From: Methanothrix sp.
GTDB lineage: Archaea; Halobacteriota; Methanosarcinia; Methanotrichales; Methanotrichaceae
Direction: 5' to 3'
NCBI RefSeq assembly: GCF_030055635.1
Contig: NZ_JASFYM010000007.1
Span: 27,411 to 91,410, forward strand
Length of the DNA: 64,000 nt
This document shows, one piece after another, positions 43,499 through 52,348 of this stretch. Made by a program: the position numbers and the translations under genes. The notes under the pieces were generated by a model that did not search any database, had not been told where the DNA came from, and saw nothing but the letters and a program-made list of their open reading frames with translations. The stretch's first letter is position 1, and each line of letters starts with the position of its first letter.

Positions 43499-45003
43499 TC
43501 TCAAACGCCATATCCATAATGATAGCTGTGCCTCTGATAGGCGCGGTTCTGGCGTTCCTGACCAGAAGCAGGGGGCAGGCCCGGCTGGTTGCCCTGATAG
43601 CCTCACTGGTTCCGCTGGCGCTGGCGCTTCAGATGTACACCGAGTTCGACAAGTCCTCGAAGCTGATGCAGTTCGTCGAGAGCTACGACTGGGTGCCATC
43701 GATAGGTGTCAGGTACACAGTCGGCGTCGACTGCATAAGCTTCCCGCTGGTGCTGCTCACGGCCATAGTCTCCGTGCTGGTTGTGATTTATGCATGGGGT
43801 GAGAACCACAGGCCCAACCAGTTCTTCGCGCTGCTCCTGCTCAACGAGGTTGGTGTTCTCGGAGTCTTCACGGCCCTGGACTTCTTCCTGTTCTACATAT
43901 TCTGGGAGATCGTCCTGATACCGATGTTCTTCCTGATCGGCATCTGGGGCGGGCCGAGGAAGGACTACTCAGCGATCAAGTTCTTCATCTACACACACGT
44001 CGCGAGTCTGGTCATGCTGCTTGCGATCTTCGCGATGTACTTCACCTACAGGCTGCCTGACGGATCAAGAACGTTCGATATGCTGACGCTTCTCCAGGCG
44101 ACCGCTGACAAGAGCATATTCCCGCCGAGCCTGATCAACGCGATATTCGCGGGTCTCCTCTTCGGCTTCCTGGTGAAGATGCCCGCGTTCCCGTTCCACA
44201 CATGGCTTCCGGATGCACACGTCGAGGCTCCGACAGCCGGTTCGGTGGTTCTGGCAGCGCTGCTGCTCAAGATGGGCGGCTACGGTATATTCAGGGTCAT
44301 ACTGCCGATGCTTCCGCATGTCGACAAGGCGTTCGTCACTGTGATCGCTGTCATAGGCGTGCTGAGCATAATCTACGGAGCGTTCCTGGCTCTGGCGCAG
44401 AAGGACATCAAGAAGCTTGTAGCGTACTCATCGATCAGCCACATGGGCTTCGTCACCCTGGGCGCTGTGGCGTTCACCTGGCTCTCGATACAGGGAGCTA
44501 TGTTCCAGCAGTTCTCCCATGGCATCATAACATGCGCCCTGTTCATGTCCGCGGGAACGATACAGCACTCGGTGGGCACCAGGATCATCTCAGAGCTCGG
44601 TGGACTGGCTGACAGGATGCCAAAGTTCGCATCGCTCATGCTTGCAGCATTCCTGGCGTCCCTGGGCCTCCCCGGGATGAGCGGGTTCGTCGCTGAGTTC
44701 ATGGTCCTGACCGGGTCGTACCCAACGTTCCCGGTGTACACACTGCTGGTGGTCTTCACGAGCGTCGGTGTGACCGCGGGTTACCATCTCTGGGCGTGCC
44801 AGAAGGTGCTCTTCGGCCCGATACTGAAGAAGTACCTGGATATACACGATCCGCATGCCTACGAGCTGCTTGCCATGAGCGCGATCGTCTTCCTGACGCT
44901 GCTCTTCGGCCTGCAGCCTGCTCTGATCACGGACATGATGGGGACTGCGGCCAATCAGGTGATGGAGCCTGTTGTGACCCTCTCGCAGATGGGGGTGATC
45001 TGA
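43495..45003 (+). CDS. fpoM: F420H2 dehydrogenase subunit FpoM (NuoM-like)
   Basis: 502 residues, about 14 membrane helices, antiporter-type proton channel. Conserved residues include the glutamate in FWEIVLIPMF, the lysine in LVKMPAFPFHTWLPDAHVEAPT, and AYSSISHMGFV. GTG start at 43495 follows GGAGGTGGG. The stop is followed one base later by fpoN. Confidence 0.95.
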   Translation: MISNAISIMIAVPLIGAVLAFLTRSRGQARLVALIASLVPLALALQMYTEFDKSSKLMQFVESYDWVPSIGVRYTVGVDCISFPLVLLTAIVSVLVVIYAWGENHRPNQFFALLLLNEVGVLGVFTALDFFLFYIFWEIVLIPMFFLIGIWGGPRKDYSAIKFFIYTHVASLVMLLAIFAMYFTYRLPDGSRTFDMLTLLQATADKSIFPPSLINAIFAGLLFGFLVKMPAFPFHTWLPDAHVEAPTAGSVVLAALLLKMGGYGIFRVILPMLPHVDKAFVTVIAVIGVLSIIYGAFLALAQKDIKKLVAYSSISHMGFVTLGAVAFTWLSIQGAMFQQFSHGIITCALFMSAGTIQHSVGTRIISELGGLADRMPKFASLMLAAFLASLGLPGMSGFVAEFMVLTGSYPTFPVYTLLVVFTSVGVTAGYHLWACQKVLFGPILKKYLDIHDPHAYELLAMSAIVFLTLLFGLQPALITDMMGTAANQVMEPVVTLSQMGVI

Positions 45004-45004
45004 G

Positions 45005-46477
45005 GTGGATCTTGGACACTACGCCCCGCTTGGGGCAGAGGCTTTGCTTACAGCGGTTTCACTGCTGGTCGTGCTTGTCGGTCTGTTCACCAAGGGAAGG
45101 AGCTCGCTACCCGGATACCTGAGCCTGGCGGCGCTCGTAGTGGCGATGTGGATGGTGCTCACAGCCGAGACCGGCACGGTCTTCTTCTACGATTCTCTGA
45201 GGGTCGATGGCTTCTCCCAGTTCTTCAAGGCCGTGTTCATACTGGTCTCGCTGCTCGTCGTCATCGCGTCGCTGACCCGCTACAACGGGCGTGTGGGGGG
45301 CGATGAGTACTTCGCCCTGCTTCTGATGGCGACCGTGGGCATGATGGTGGTTGCGAGCGCCATAGATCTGGTCTCGCTCTTCATAGGCTTCGAGCTCGCG
45401 AGCTTGTCCACGTACGCGATGGCCGGGTTCGATAAGACGAAGAAGAACCTGGAGGCTGCGATGAAGTACTTCCTGTACGGCGCGGCCTCGTCGGCGTTCA
45501 TGCTCTTCGGCTTCTCGATGCTCTACGGCATGACAGGGAGCACGAAGATCGCGGATATCGCAGGTGCATCGCTGGCTCAGTTCAACCCGGCGATACTGCT
45601 CGCGCTGATCTTCGTGATCGTCGGGTTCGCGTTCAAGATGGCCCTGGTCCCGTTCCACATGTGGGCTCCCGATACATACGAGGGCGCGCCCGCGCTGGTC
45701 TCGGCGTTACTCGCAGCCGGTTCGAAGAAGATGGGGTTCGCTGCTGCGTTCAGGGTGATACTGATCGCGCTCCTGGCCCTGAAGCTCGAGTGGTACATGG
45801 CGTTCGCGATACTCGCGGCTGTGACGATGACCGTTGGGAACCTGGTCGCGTGCTGGCAGAACAACGTCAGGAGGATACTGGCGTACTCGAGCATCGCGCA
45901 GGCAGGGTACATCTCCATAGCATTCGTTGTGCTCGGAGTTGCATCCGAGGGCATGACGGGTCCGAACAACCTGCCACTCGACCAGTACGCGCTCGCCGGC
46001 GGTCTGCTTCTCGTCCTCGGACACGCGATCATGAAGACAGGAGCATTCATAAGCACGGCGCAGGTCGCATCGATCGCGAAGAACACCGAGGATCCGGACG
46101 ATATCTCGAACTACGCTGGTCTCGGAAGAAGAGCGCCGGTAACAGCGTTCTGCATGACGATCTTCATGTTCGCGCTCGCAGGGATTCCACCGACGGCAGG
46201 CTACTTCGGCAAGTTCGTCGTCTTCGGGTCTGCGATATACGGCGGGCTGGTGTGGCTCGCGGTCCTCGCGATACTGAACAGCGCGCTATCGCTCTACTAC
46301 TACCTGAGGATCATAAGCTACATGTACCTCAGGGAGCCTGCCGGGCCGAAGGTATCGGAGTCGAAGGGCTATGTCCTCTCGCTGCTCCTGGCCCTGATCG
46401 GGACATTCTGGATCGGCGTGCTACCGGACGGATTCTTCAACTGGGCGATGCAGGCGGCAGCTGCGCTGCTGCCATAG
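45005..46477 (+). CDS. fpoN: F420H2 dehydrogenase subunit FpoN (NuoN-like)
   Basis: 490 residues, about 14 membrane helices, third antiporter-like pump. FKMALVPFHMWAPDTYEGAP carries the conserved lysine/histidine region; GFELASLSTYAMAGF holds the conserved glutamate. GTG start at 45005 after GGGGGTGATC. It is the last gene of the fpo operon; no fpoO follows, and a T-rich tract ends the unit. Confidence 0.95.
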   Translation: MDLGHYAPLGAEALLTAVSLLVVLVGLFTKGRSSLPGYLSLAALVVAMWMVLTAETGTVFFYDSLRVDGFSQFFKAVFILVSLLVVIASLTRYNGRVGGDEYFALLLMATVGMMVVASAIDLVSLFIGFELASLSTYAMAGFDKTKKNLEAAMKYFLYGAASSAFMLFGFSMLYGMTGSTKIADIAGASLAQFNPAILLALIFVIVGFAFKMALVPFHMWAPDTYEGAPALVSALLAAGSKKMGFAAAFRVILIALLALKLEWYMAFAILAAVTMTVGNLVACWQNNVRRILAYSSIAQAGYISIAFVVLGVASEGMTGPNNLPLDQYALAGGLLLVLGHAIMKTGAFISTAQVASIAKNTEDPDDISNYAGLGRRAPVTAFCMTIFMFALAGIPPTAGYFGKFVVFGSAIYGGLVWLAVLAILNSALSLYYYLRIISYMYLREPAGPKVSESKGYVLSLLLALIGTFWIGVLPDGFFNWAMQAAAALLP

Positions 46478-46486
46478 CGTCGCTTT

Positions 46487-46498
46487 GCTTTATTTTTA
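46487..46498 (+). terminator. T-rich terminator of the fpo operon
   Basis: GCTTTATTTTTAAG shortly after the fpoN stop. The T-run and the fresh promoter signals that follow mark the operon end. Confidence 0.45.
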
Positions 46499-46678
46499 AG
46501 TTAGAACCAATGCGCGGTGCATTTTGTGGTTTTCATCAAGATGATGGCGAATCCATCTCCTGATACGACCCTCTCAATAAAGATATTCTGGGTGCTGGTA
46601 GCTAAAAATGGAGCGCTGGGAACGAATGCGCATCTTTAAAAGTAAAAGGGGATGATAGACCCATAAGGAGGCAATCCA

Positions 46679-46801
46679 TTGGCGTCTATCAAGAGCTTGT
46701 TGTTCATCTGGATAAATATGGTTTTCGGAACGATTCTGGTTTTCAAATCAGATGTAACAAAGGTATGGAAGAGCATTAAACTGATAACGAGAAAGGGTTG
46801 A
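46679..46801 (+). CDS. Small membrane protein (40 aa)
   Basis: The TTG start at 46679 lies 7 bases after AAGGAGG (46665-46671). The product begins MASIKSLLFIWINMVFGTIL, with one membrane span, and ends in a basic tail KSIKLITRKG. TTTAAAAG at 46635-46642 is a plausible TATA box. Its leader ACCCATAAGGAGGCAA (46659-46674) is identical to that of the exported protein at 51443. Function unknown. A winged-helix gene starts 6 bp downstream. Confidence 0.55.
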   Translation: MASIKSLLFIWINMVFGTILVFKSDVTKVWKSIKLITRKG

Positions 46802-46807
46802 TCATAT

Positions 46808-47110
46808 GTGACCAGGTACAGGCCCGCGACAAAGATCGTGCTGAAGATCCTGGAATGCATAGACAGGAATCAGTCCAGGGGCCGCGCGATAAAGACGCAC
46901 ATCATCCAGTGCTCCAACCTCAAGGCGGCATCCGCGGACAGATATCTGGATATGCTCAGGGATGCCGGCTACATCCTGGAGAGGCATGAGCAGTGGGGGG
47001 AGAGGCAGATCACGGCTTATGAGCTCACTCCTCTTGGCAGAGAGAGGTACGAATGGTTCAGGAAGATAAATGCCGAGCTGTTCGAGCAGTCCGGCTGGGG
47101 TGATGAGTGA
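46808..47110 (+). CDS. Winged-helix transcriptional regulator
   Basis: 100 residues. The single winged-helix domain reads ATKIVLKILECID, SNLKAASADRYLDMLRDAGYI (recognition helix) and the wing ITAYELTPLGRERYEWF, like archaeal HTH_45 proteins. It presumably regulates neighbouring cell-surface genes or its own operon. GTG start at 46808. The 3' end overlaps a small membrane protein by 8 bp. Confidence 0.75.
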   Translation: MTRYRPATKIVLKILECIDRNQSRGRAIKTHIIQCSNLKAASADRYLDMLRDAGYILERHEQWGERQITAYELTPLGRERYEWFRKINAELFEQSGWGDE

Positions 47111-47441
47111 TTTTATGCATGAGAGTCTGACTGATAGGGTTTACAGCCTTGCCGAGCTGCTTGAGGCTCGAAGGAGACGAATGCGTCTTATTCTCTTTAT
47201 GTGCTTCATGATCTCGTCGATCGCAGTCGCTTTCAGTGTGTGGAGCTATCTGGTTCTCGCACACCAGAAGGGTCCGGTCGGTCAGCAGATGCTTCTCCCG
47301 GCTCTCGGAGCCCTGCTGGGAGCCGTGCTTCTCGCAGTGGGTCTGAGGAGATACATCCGTGTCAGGAGATGCGATAGGTCTCTGGATGAGCTTGAGAGGC
47401 TCGAGGAGACCGTTTACAGAGAGGTCTTCCGGGCCAGGTGA
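47103..47441 (+). CDS. Small two-helix membrane protein
   Basis: 112 residues from ATG 47103 (MSDFMHESLTDRVYSL), which follows GGGGTGATG. Two membrane helices (about 33-54 and 64-84) are flanked by arginine-rich ends (EARRRRMR and RRYIRVRRC), then a helical tail. No family recognised. The start overlaps the winged-helix gene, so the regulator and this protein may work as a membrane-linked pair. It abuts the convergent caspase-like gene. Confidence 0.6.
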   Translation: MSDFMHESLTDRVYSLAELLEARRRRMRLILFMCFMISSIAVAFSVWSYLVLAHQKGPVGQQMLLPALGALLGAVLLAVGLRRYIRVRRCDRSLDELERLEETVYREVFRAR

Positions 47442-48836
47442 TCAGGCAAGGTAAAAATCTCCTGCAGCCCTGTAGCTGGGACGCTGGCTCATCAGACGCA
47501 TCCTTGTCCAGCCCTCTGTCCTCTCCTGCGCCCTGTAGAAGCACCTCTGGAGGCTGATCTCCCCGTAGAACCGCTCATCCTCCCTCATGGCTGCCAGGAG
47601 GCTCTCGGTGAAGACGCTCAGGCTGCCGAACCAGGCCTCGTTGCTCGCCTCGTTCTCCCTGCTCGATGCCAGCATCACCTGGCCCGGCATGATTATCTTC
47701 TCGAGGTTTGCGCTGCCGCAGGCGTCCACGATGATCACCAGGTTCTTCAGATCCTTTGTGTACCTGTAAATCTCATCAATATCTATGAAGCTGGAGGGAT
47801 CACCATTAGCATCCTGCGGTATCAGGTAGTATCTCCCATACCTGGTCTCACCGTGGCCTGAGAAGTAGAAGACGATCTTCGAAGCGCCTTTCTTGCTCCT
47901 GAGCGCGCCGAGGCCTTTCTCGAGGATGTTCCCCTTCGTTGGCTTCGTATCGCTCCTGTCTGTGATCTCGATGACCTCGTAGCCGTAGGATTTCAGGAGT
48001 GTCGCGAATGCCTCGGCATCGTTAACGGATGCCCGTAGGGACGGCCTGTCCTGGTAGCTGTTGATGCCCACGACGACAGCGTATTTCCTCTCTGAATTTC
48101 TTTTATCGTACTTGTAGCTCTCAAAATCCGGAGCAATTTTCTGTTGTTCGATGCTGTTCGACGATCGCAGGTGGTTGAGAGAGGTGCTAACATGCGATCT
48201 CACAGCAACGCTCTTCATCTCCGGCGTATGTTCCTGGTCATCTGTGCCCGATAGGGCCATCAGATCCTCCTCTGTGCGCGAGCGCGAGACACCTGGCAGG
48301 CGTCTCTCCTCAGCAGATGTGTAAAGCGATCTGATGCTCTGGCTGCTCTTTTCATATGAGACAGAAGGGTTCTCCGCGGAGCTCTGATATTCTGCGCTCA
48401 TCTGGTGGCCGACCCGTCTGTAGAAAGAGCTTCCCTGCCCAGTGTTTATGTAGGTGTACCTCGCGTTCGCGTCCTTAGCATATGGAAGCGCAGGAGGCTC
48501 GACATTCCTGGAGTAGAGGTAGCTGATGCTGGAGCCAATGGACGATCTGCTTTTAAGGATTGGATCTTCATTCGAGTACTGAGAGGCTATCTGCTCCAGA
48601 ACCTCAAATGACCTGCTCCTCGATGGGACGTAGCTGTAATTGATCTCGCTGTAAGAGGACAGAGCGTTCAGCGCATCCCATGCCTGGTCGGATGGCACTC
48701 TTGGCGTTATGTCCGGCTTGCTTTCATCGCTGTATGCGTAAAGTTTTGAAAGGCCCTCGAGGCCTTGCACAGCAGGAGCTAGGATCAGCAGGATCATCAC
48801 TGAGATCAACAGCAGAAGCTGCTTCAACCCAACCAC
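47442..48836 (-). CDS. Exported caspase-like (peptidase C14/metacaspase) protein
   Basis: 464 residues. Signal peptide at about 1-25 (LLLLISVMILLILAPAVQG). Residues about 30-245 are a serine-rich, low-complexity region. The caspase fold occupies about 250-460, beginning KYAVVVGINSYQ, with catalytic His328 in YFSGHGE and Cys373 in VDACGSA. Archaeal metacaspase-like peptidases usually prefer basic residues. Export suggests a role in processing cell-surface proteins rather than cell death; this is inference. Convergent with the regulator pair. Confidence 0.8.
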   Translation of the reverse strand: MVGLKQLLLLISVMILLILAPAVQGLEGLSKLYAYSDESKPDITPRVPSDQAWDALNALSSYSEINYSYVPSRSRSFEVLEQIASQYSNEDPILKSRSSIGSSISYLYSRNVEPPALPYAKDANARYTYINTGQGSSFYRRVGHQMSAEYQSSAENPSVSYEKSSQSIRSLYTSAEERRLPGVSRSRTEEDLMALSGTDDQEHTPEMKSVAVRSHVSTSLNHLRSSNSIEQQKIAPDFESYKYDKRNSERKYAVVVGINSYQDRPSLRASVNDAEAFATLLKSYGYEVIEITDRSDTKPTKGNILEKGLGALRSKKGASKIVFYFSGHGETRYGRYYLIPQDANGDPSSFIDIDEIYRYTKDLKNLVIIVDACGSANLEKIIMPGQVMLASSRENEASNEAWFGSLSVFTESLLAAMREDERFYGEISLQRCFYRAQERTEGWTRMRLMSQRPSYRAAGDFYLA

Positions 48837-48960
48837 CTGTCAGCATACCGGATGCATCACAGCAAGCCTGAATGTTTGCTTTATGAGCTTCTGATACTCA
48901 CTCTATTTAAGGATTCTGTGAACTGAAGAGGCGCCTGCTCATTCCTAGTCAGTAACTAAA

Positions 48961-48977
48961 TTAATTAACACAGATAC
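48961..48977 (+). promoter_or_regulatory. Shared AT-rich motif upstream of an exported-protein gene, copy 1
   Basis: TTAATTAACACAGATAC; 16 of 17 bases match the site at 51306-51322. It lies about 50 bases upstream of a TATA-like TTATAATG (49012) and about 110 bases before the gene at 49070. Confidence 0.4.
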
Positions 48978-49069
48978 TGATGCTCTGTTAGTAGGGGTGA
49001 TTCTCAAACAGTTATAATGAATGTGATTTAAACATACCAACAAACTCAGGCCGAGGATGGTGTTTGCCC

Positions 49070-49576
49070 ATGAGGAGGCAGATAGCTCTGATTCTGATAG
49101 CACTTGTTGCAGCGTCAGCCACTGCTCTGGCCTGGGACAACGTCAAGATCCTGGAGTTCAACAGCAGGCTTCTTGATGGGGAGAGAAAGAGCGCTGTGAG
49201 CCCCACGGATGGTGGTATGTTGCTTGAGGGATACACAGGCTTCGAGCTTGCTGATGAGGTGAGCCGTGGCCTCAGCGAGATCATCGCCCAGGCCCCATCC
49301 TTCGATGAGCCGCCGGTCTTCGACAGCGCCGCGCTTGAGAGGGAGTTCACGAAGAGCTTCGAGGCTCTGAGCTCGGAGGGGTTTGATGTGACCTTCACAG
49401 ATCAGGATCTCAGACAGAAAGTGGTATCCTTGGAGAATGCTCTCATCGGGCTGCAGCAGCTCTCCTTCAGCGAACTTCCCGATCTTAGCAGCTCACAGGA
49501 ATGGAAGAGAAGGTTCGGATCAGGCTACTCTGCTATCCTTTCTGGCAGTGGTCAGGCTGTAACACAGCGATCGTGA
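49070..49576 (+). CDS. Exported protein of unknown function
   Basis: About 168 residues. Signal peptide MRRQIALILIALVAASATALA, then a mature part with acidic helical stretches (GFELADEVSRGLSEII, DSAALEREFTKSFEALS). TTG 49064 is an alternative start two codons upstream. No family recognised. It shares an upstream motif with the exported beta-rich protein gene at 51443. Confidence 0.6.
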   Translation: MRRQIALILIALVAASATALAWDNVKILEFNSRLLDGERKSAVSPTDGGMLLEGYTGFELADEVSRGLSEIIAQAPSFDEPPVFDSAALEREFTKSFEALSSEGFDVTFTDQDLRQKVVSLENALIGLQQLSFSELPDLSSSQEWKRRFGSGYSAILSGSGQAVTQRS

Positions 49577-49758
49577 TCGCGAGATCCCGGGACCTACAGG
49601 TTCATGCTCACCACGCGGGGTCATGCGTCTTGATGCCCGCGGAGGTCAGCCATGAGGAGATTTATCCTGCTGCATGCGCAGTGCATCAGTCATCCGAGGA
49701 TGACGATCTCCAAAAGGTTATATAGTAATTTTCCGATATTTCTGCTCATCTGGAGGAA

Positions 49759-50493
49759 GTGTTCGGATCATCGCCGATAAAAGGGGGCTGCATCATAAAA
49801 GGTATGAGATCTGCTTATACGTGCGGCATCTCCGCTGGTGGCCATCTGTTCTCGCGGGATGCGCGACGGCCTGGCGCGCGCGCTCCGTCTCCATTGAGAA
49901 GATGCTCGAATCAGATAGCGCTGGTATCACTGATGGTCATAATCACATCGCTCAGCGCCAACGCCGGTGATCAAAGCCCGGTGCTATTCACAATGGGCGA
50001 CAGCTCGATCGTGGACGAGTACATCAACAGGTCACGCGAGGCTCCGAGGGTTGTGACCGTGGAGCCCTCCAGCCCCTGGGAGTCCAGGAGGATATGGTTC
50101 GGGGAGGATGAAATCGGGAGAGAGGAGTACCTGGATATGATCGATCTGGTCTGGGGCATGTACCTCGAGGATCTGAACTACTCCACGTACCTCCTGGATG
50201 AGTACATCGCGAAGAACATCTCGGGAAGGGAGGCGATGACCGCGACCGTGAGCCTCTTCGTCTTCGCCTCGCAGACCGTGGAGATGCTCGCTCAGATCCA
50301 GCCGCCCCCAGATCTCGCGCACTACCACAACATAACACTCCAGGCGGTGCTGAACCTCGAGGGCTACCTCTGGAACATGGGGAGGTTCTACGAGACGAGC
50401 AGGCGCGTTTACGCGATGCAGGCGCACGATTCCTTCAACAAAAGCATGAGCCTCTACGACGAGGGTATGGAGATCAGGCGTGCGATCGCATGA
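49759..50493 (+). CDS. Exported or membrane-anchored helical protein of unknown function
   Basis: Up to 244 residues from GTG 49759, which follows GGAGG. The hydrophobic segment NQIALVSLMVIITSLSANA (about residues 51-69) looks like a signal peptide, so the true start could be TTG 49892, giving about 200 residues. The mature part is helical with several Tyr/Asn-rich turns (YLEDLNYSTYLLDEYI, SLYDEGMEIRRAIA). No family recognised. The two start choices give very different N-termini and cannot be separated here. Confidence 0.55.
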   Translation: MFGSSPIKGGCIIKGMRSAYTCGISAGGHLFSRDARRPGARAPSPLRRCSNQIALVSLMVIITSLSANAGDQSPVLFTMGDSSIVDEYINRSREAPRVVTVEPSSPWESRRIWFGEDEIGREEYLDMIDLVWGMYLEDLNYSTYLLDEYIAKNISGREAMTATVSLFVFASQTVEMLAQIQPPPDLAHYHNITLQAVLNLEGYLWNMGRFYETSRRVYAMQAHDSFNKSMSLYDEGMEIRRAIA

Positions 50494-50567
50494 CTGAACA
50501 GCGCATATAAAAGATGGGGCGGAGCTTCTTGCTCCGCCCTTAAGACAACATGCCGCAACCTTCGCGA

Positions 50568-51239
50568 TCACTCCCCTATCGCTCTTATAAGCCAGTTCAC
50601 CTTCACGGTCTCATTATCAGGAGTCTTGAGCTCCGCGGGCAGGAGCTGGCCGTTCGCGACGAAGTACGAGTTGCCCGTGCCGTTGCCGAGCTCAGCGCCT
50701 ATGAACATGTTTCCGCGATCGTAGAAGGTTACGTAGAAGTCGCCTGTGAGTTTGATCGGCGGAACCTCTATCGCCGCGACTACGGGTCTATCCGGCGACG
50801 CGAAGTAGTAGTTCTGCGTGTCTGCGAACTTGTAGAGGAGCTTTGTGCTGTTGTCGCGTACTTCAAGGAGGAAGTTGCCGTCCGGCGGGATTGTTTTGGT
50901 AGAGGTGTTGAACCCGCTCCATCCCAGGATCACGATGTATCTCAGCTGCCAGCCATCCCGAGGAGCCCTGAACCTCACGGCCTCGCCGATATTCACACCC
51001 GCAAACCCGAAGCTTAGGTAGGGCGTGTAGAGCGTGTAGTTCATCTCTGTTATGTTCTTCCCGCTATCGGATATCAGGATTGAGGGCCTTGGCGTGTTCT
51101 CAGAATGATCCGTCTGGGCGTCAGCACTATCCGGGCTGAAGAGCCTTGGGCTCTCAGCCAAGGCCTGGGCGCCGAACAGTAGGACGGCTGCCAGGCACAG
51201 AAGCACAGCTATCTTTGCTACGAACTGAGACATGTCCAC
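50568..51239 (-). CDS. Exported beta-rich protein of unknown function
   Basis: 223 residues. Signal peptide in the first 28 residues (FVAKIAVLLCLAAVLLFGAQALA). The mature region has alternating strands with aromatic residues and several N-x-S/T sites (NITEMNYT, NTST, NDNST-like), which suggests a surface glycoprotein. It is divergent from the exported protein at 51443; the 200-base gap contains the shared AT-rich motif. Confidence 0.6.
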   Translation of the reverse strand: MDMSQFVAKIAVLLCLAAVLLFGAQALAESPRLFSPDSADAQTDHSENTPRPSILISDSGKNITEMNYTLYTPYLSFGFAGVNIGEAVRFRAPRDGWQLRYIVILGWSGFNTSTKTIPPDGNFLLEVRDNSTKLLYKFADTQNYYFASPDRPVVAAIEVPPIKLTGDFYVTFYDRGNMFIGAELGNGTGNSYFVANGQLLPAELKTPDNETVKVNWLIRAIGE

Positions 51240-51305
51240 AGCTCTCGGGATCGGGGTTAAAGAACTTTGCTAAAGACAGGTAAGTATCTCAAGTAATTAC
51301 ATGTG

Positions 51306-51322
51306 TTAATTAAGACAGATAC
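51306..51322 (+). promoter_or_regulatory. Shared AT-rich motif upstream of the candidate sheath gene, copy 2
   Basis: TTAATTAAGACAGATAC; one mismatch to 48961-48977. A TATA-like CTATAAGT follows near 51341, and the message would carry a leader of about 75 bases ending in ACCCATAAGGAGGCAA. Confidence 0.4.
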
Positions 51323-51442
51323 GTAACTTCTCTTCGGTGTGCTATAAGTAAAACCTCATGCTAAATAGTTTTGACAGGTTCTGATCGGAGCTCTGTGGGA
51401 TCCGGTCGGGGCTTGAGTAACCCATAAGGAGGCAAAAGGAAT

Positions 51443-52321
51443 ATGAAGAGATTGATAGCTGTGCTGGTGGTGCTGGTAGCCCTGATGGCGTCGGCGATGG
51501 CTTACCAGATAACACTGCCCAAGGACTGGGATAAGATCCCGGCGGGAACAGTCTACTGGAGTGGAGGATACGCGGCAAGCGGTGTGGTGGCTGAGGTAGG
51601 AAATCCAACATCCCTTAACCCAACATCCACATTGAGTTTCAACTCTAACCAGGGCGTATCAGGCACACTCACCAACACCCTGAAGACCTACACAACTGGA
51701 AAGGCAGAGGGTGTCAGCAGGCAGTATGTGTACCAGGACGGCAGCATGTGGGGCATCCAGAAGGCTCCCAACACAGTGACATACGATGCTCAGAACTACA
51801 AACCTGAGGTTCTCGCTGCTGCTGGGTTCACGCGCAGCCAGTATGCGGCATTCAGCGGAAATCTGGGAGGAGATCCTGGCAAACCCGCCAATCAAGGTGA
51901 TGCGTTCTTCGGTGTTTACTTCCCGAACGAACCCAATGGAGGAGTAGCTGTTACTGCAGATGGTCTGACATTGAAGTCTGGCATTGACACAGCGGGCGCA
52001 GATGTGCCCACTAACTGGGCTGGAGTGAGGGTTGGTACACATAGCATAGCAACTGGGAGTACTAGCAGACTCTATGAGGCATTTGCAGGAACCGCGTCAT
52101 CCGGATCGGCGATGAAGGTTAAGGTAGAGGGCGCTGATGGTGCAGTTACCACGCAGAACAGGGTCAGCGGCTACGGCGAGTTCTTCGGCGGGTTCACAGA
52201 TGCATGGGTGCCAGTTGGCTACAACAACAGAATCGAGATCGAGTTCTCGTCTGAGAAATCATACTGGCCAGACTGGACATCAGGGTCGATTAAGAACGAG
52301 TACGAGTTCTGGCTAGTGTGA
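51443..52321 (+). CDS. Exported beta-rich structural protein, candidate sheath or surface-layer protein
   Basis: 292 residues. Classic short signal peptide MKRLIAVLVVLVALMASAMA, then a Gly/Ser/Thr/Ala-rich mature chain without cysteine, rich in strand-forming repeats of polar and aromatic residues (VYWSGGYAASGVVAEV, GYGEFFGGFTDAWVPVGY). It has a strong ribosome site (AAGGAGG) and a long leader. Methanothrix filaments are covered by a sheath made of one major exported protein; this gene has the expected properties, but identity with MspA is not established. A general surface protein is the alternative. Two exported-protein genes follow. Confidence 0.6.
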   Translation: MKRLIAVLVVLVALMASAMAYQITLPKDWDKIPAGTVYWSGGYAASGVVAEVGNPTSLNPTSTLSFNSNQGVSGTLTNTLKTYTTGKAEGVSRQYVYQDGSMWGIQKAPNTVTYDAQNYKPEVLAAAGFTRSQYAAFSGNLGGDPGKPANQGDAFFGVYFPNEPNGGVAVTADGLTLKSGIDTAGADVPTNWAGVRVGTHSIATGSTSRLYEAFAGTASSGSAMKVKVEGADGAVTTQNRVSGYGEFFGGFTDAWVPVGYNNRIEIEFSSEKSYWPDWTSGSIKNEYEFWLV

Positions 52322-52348
52322 GCAGATCTATGATGTGGAGGCGCGCAA

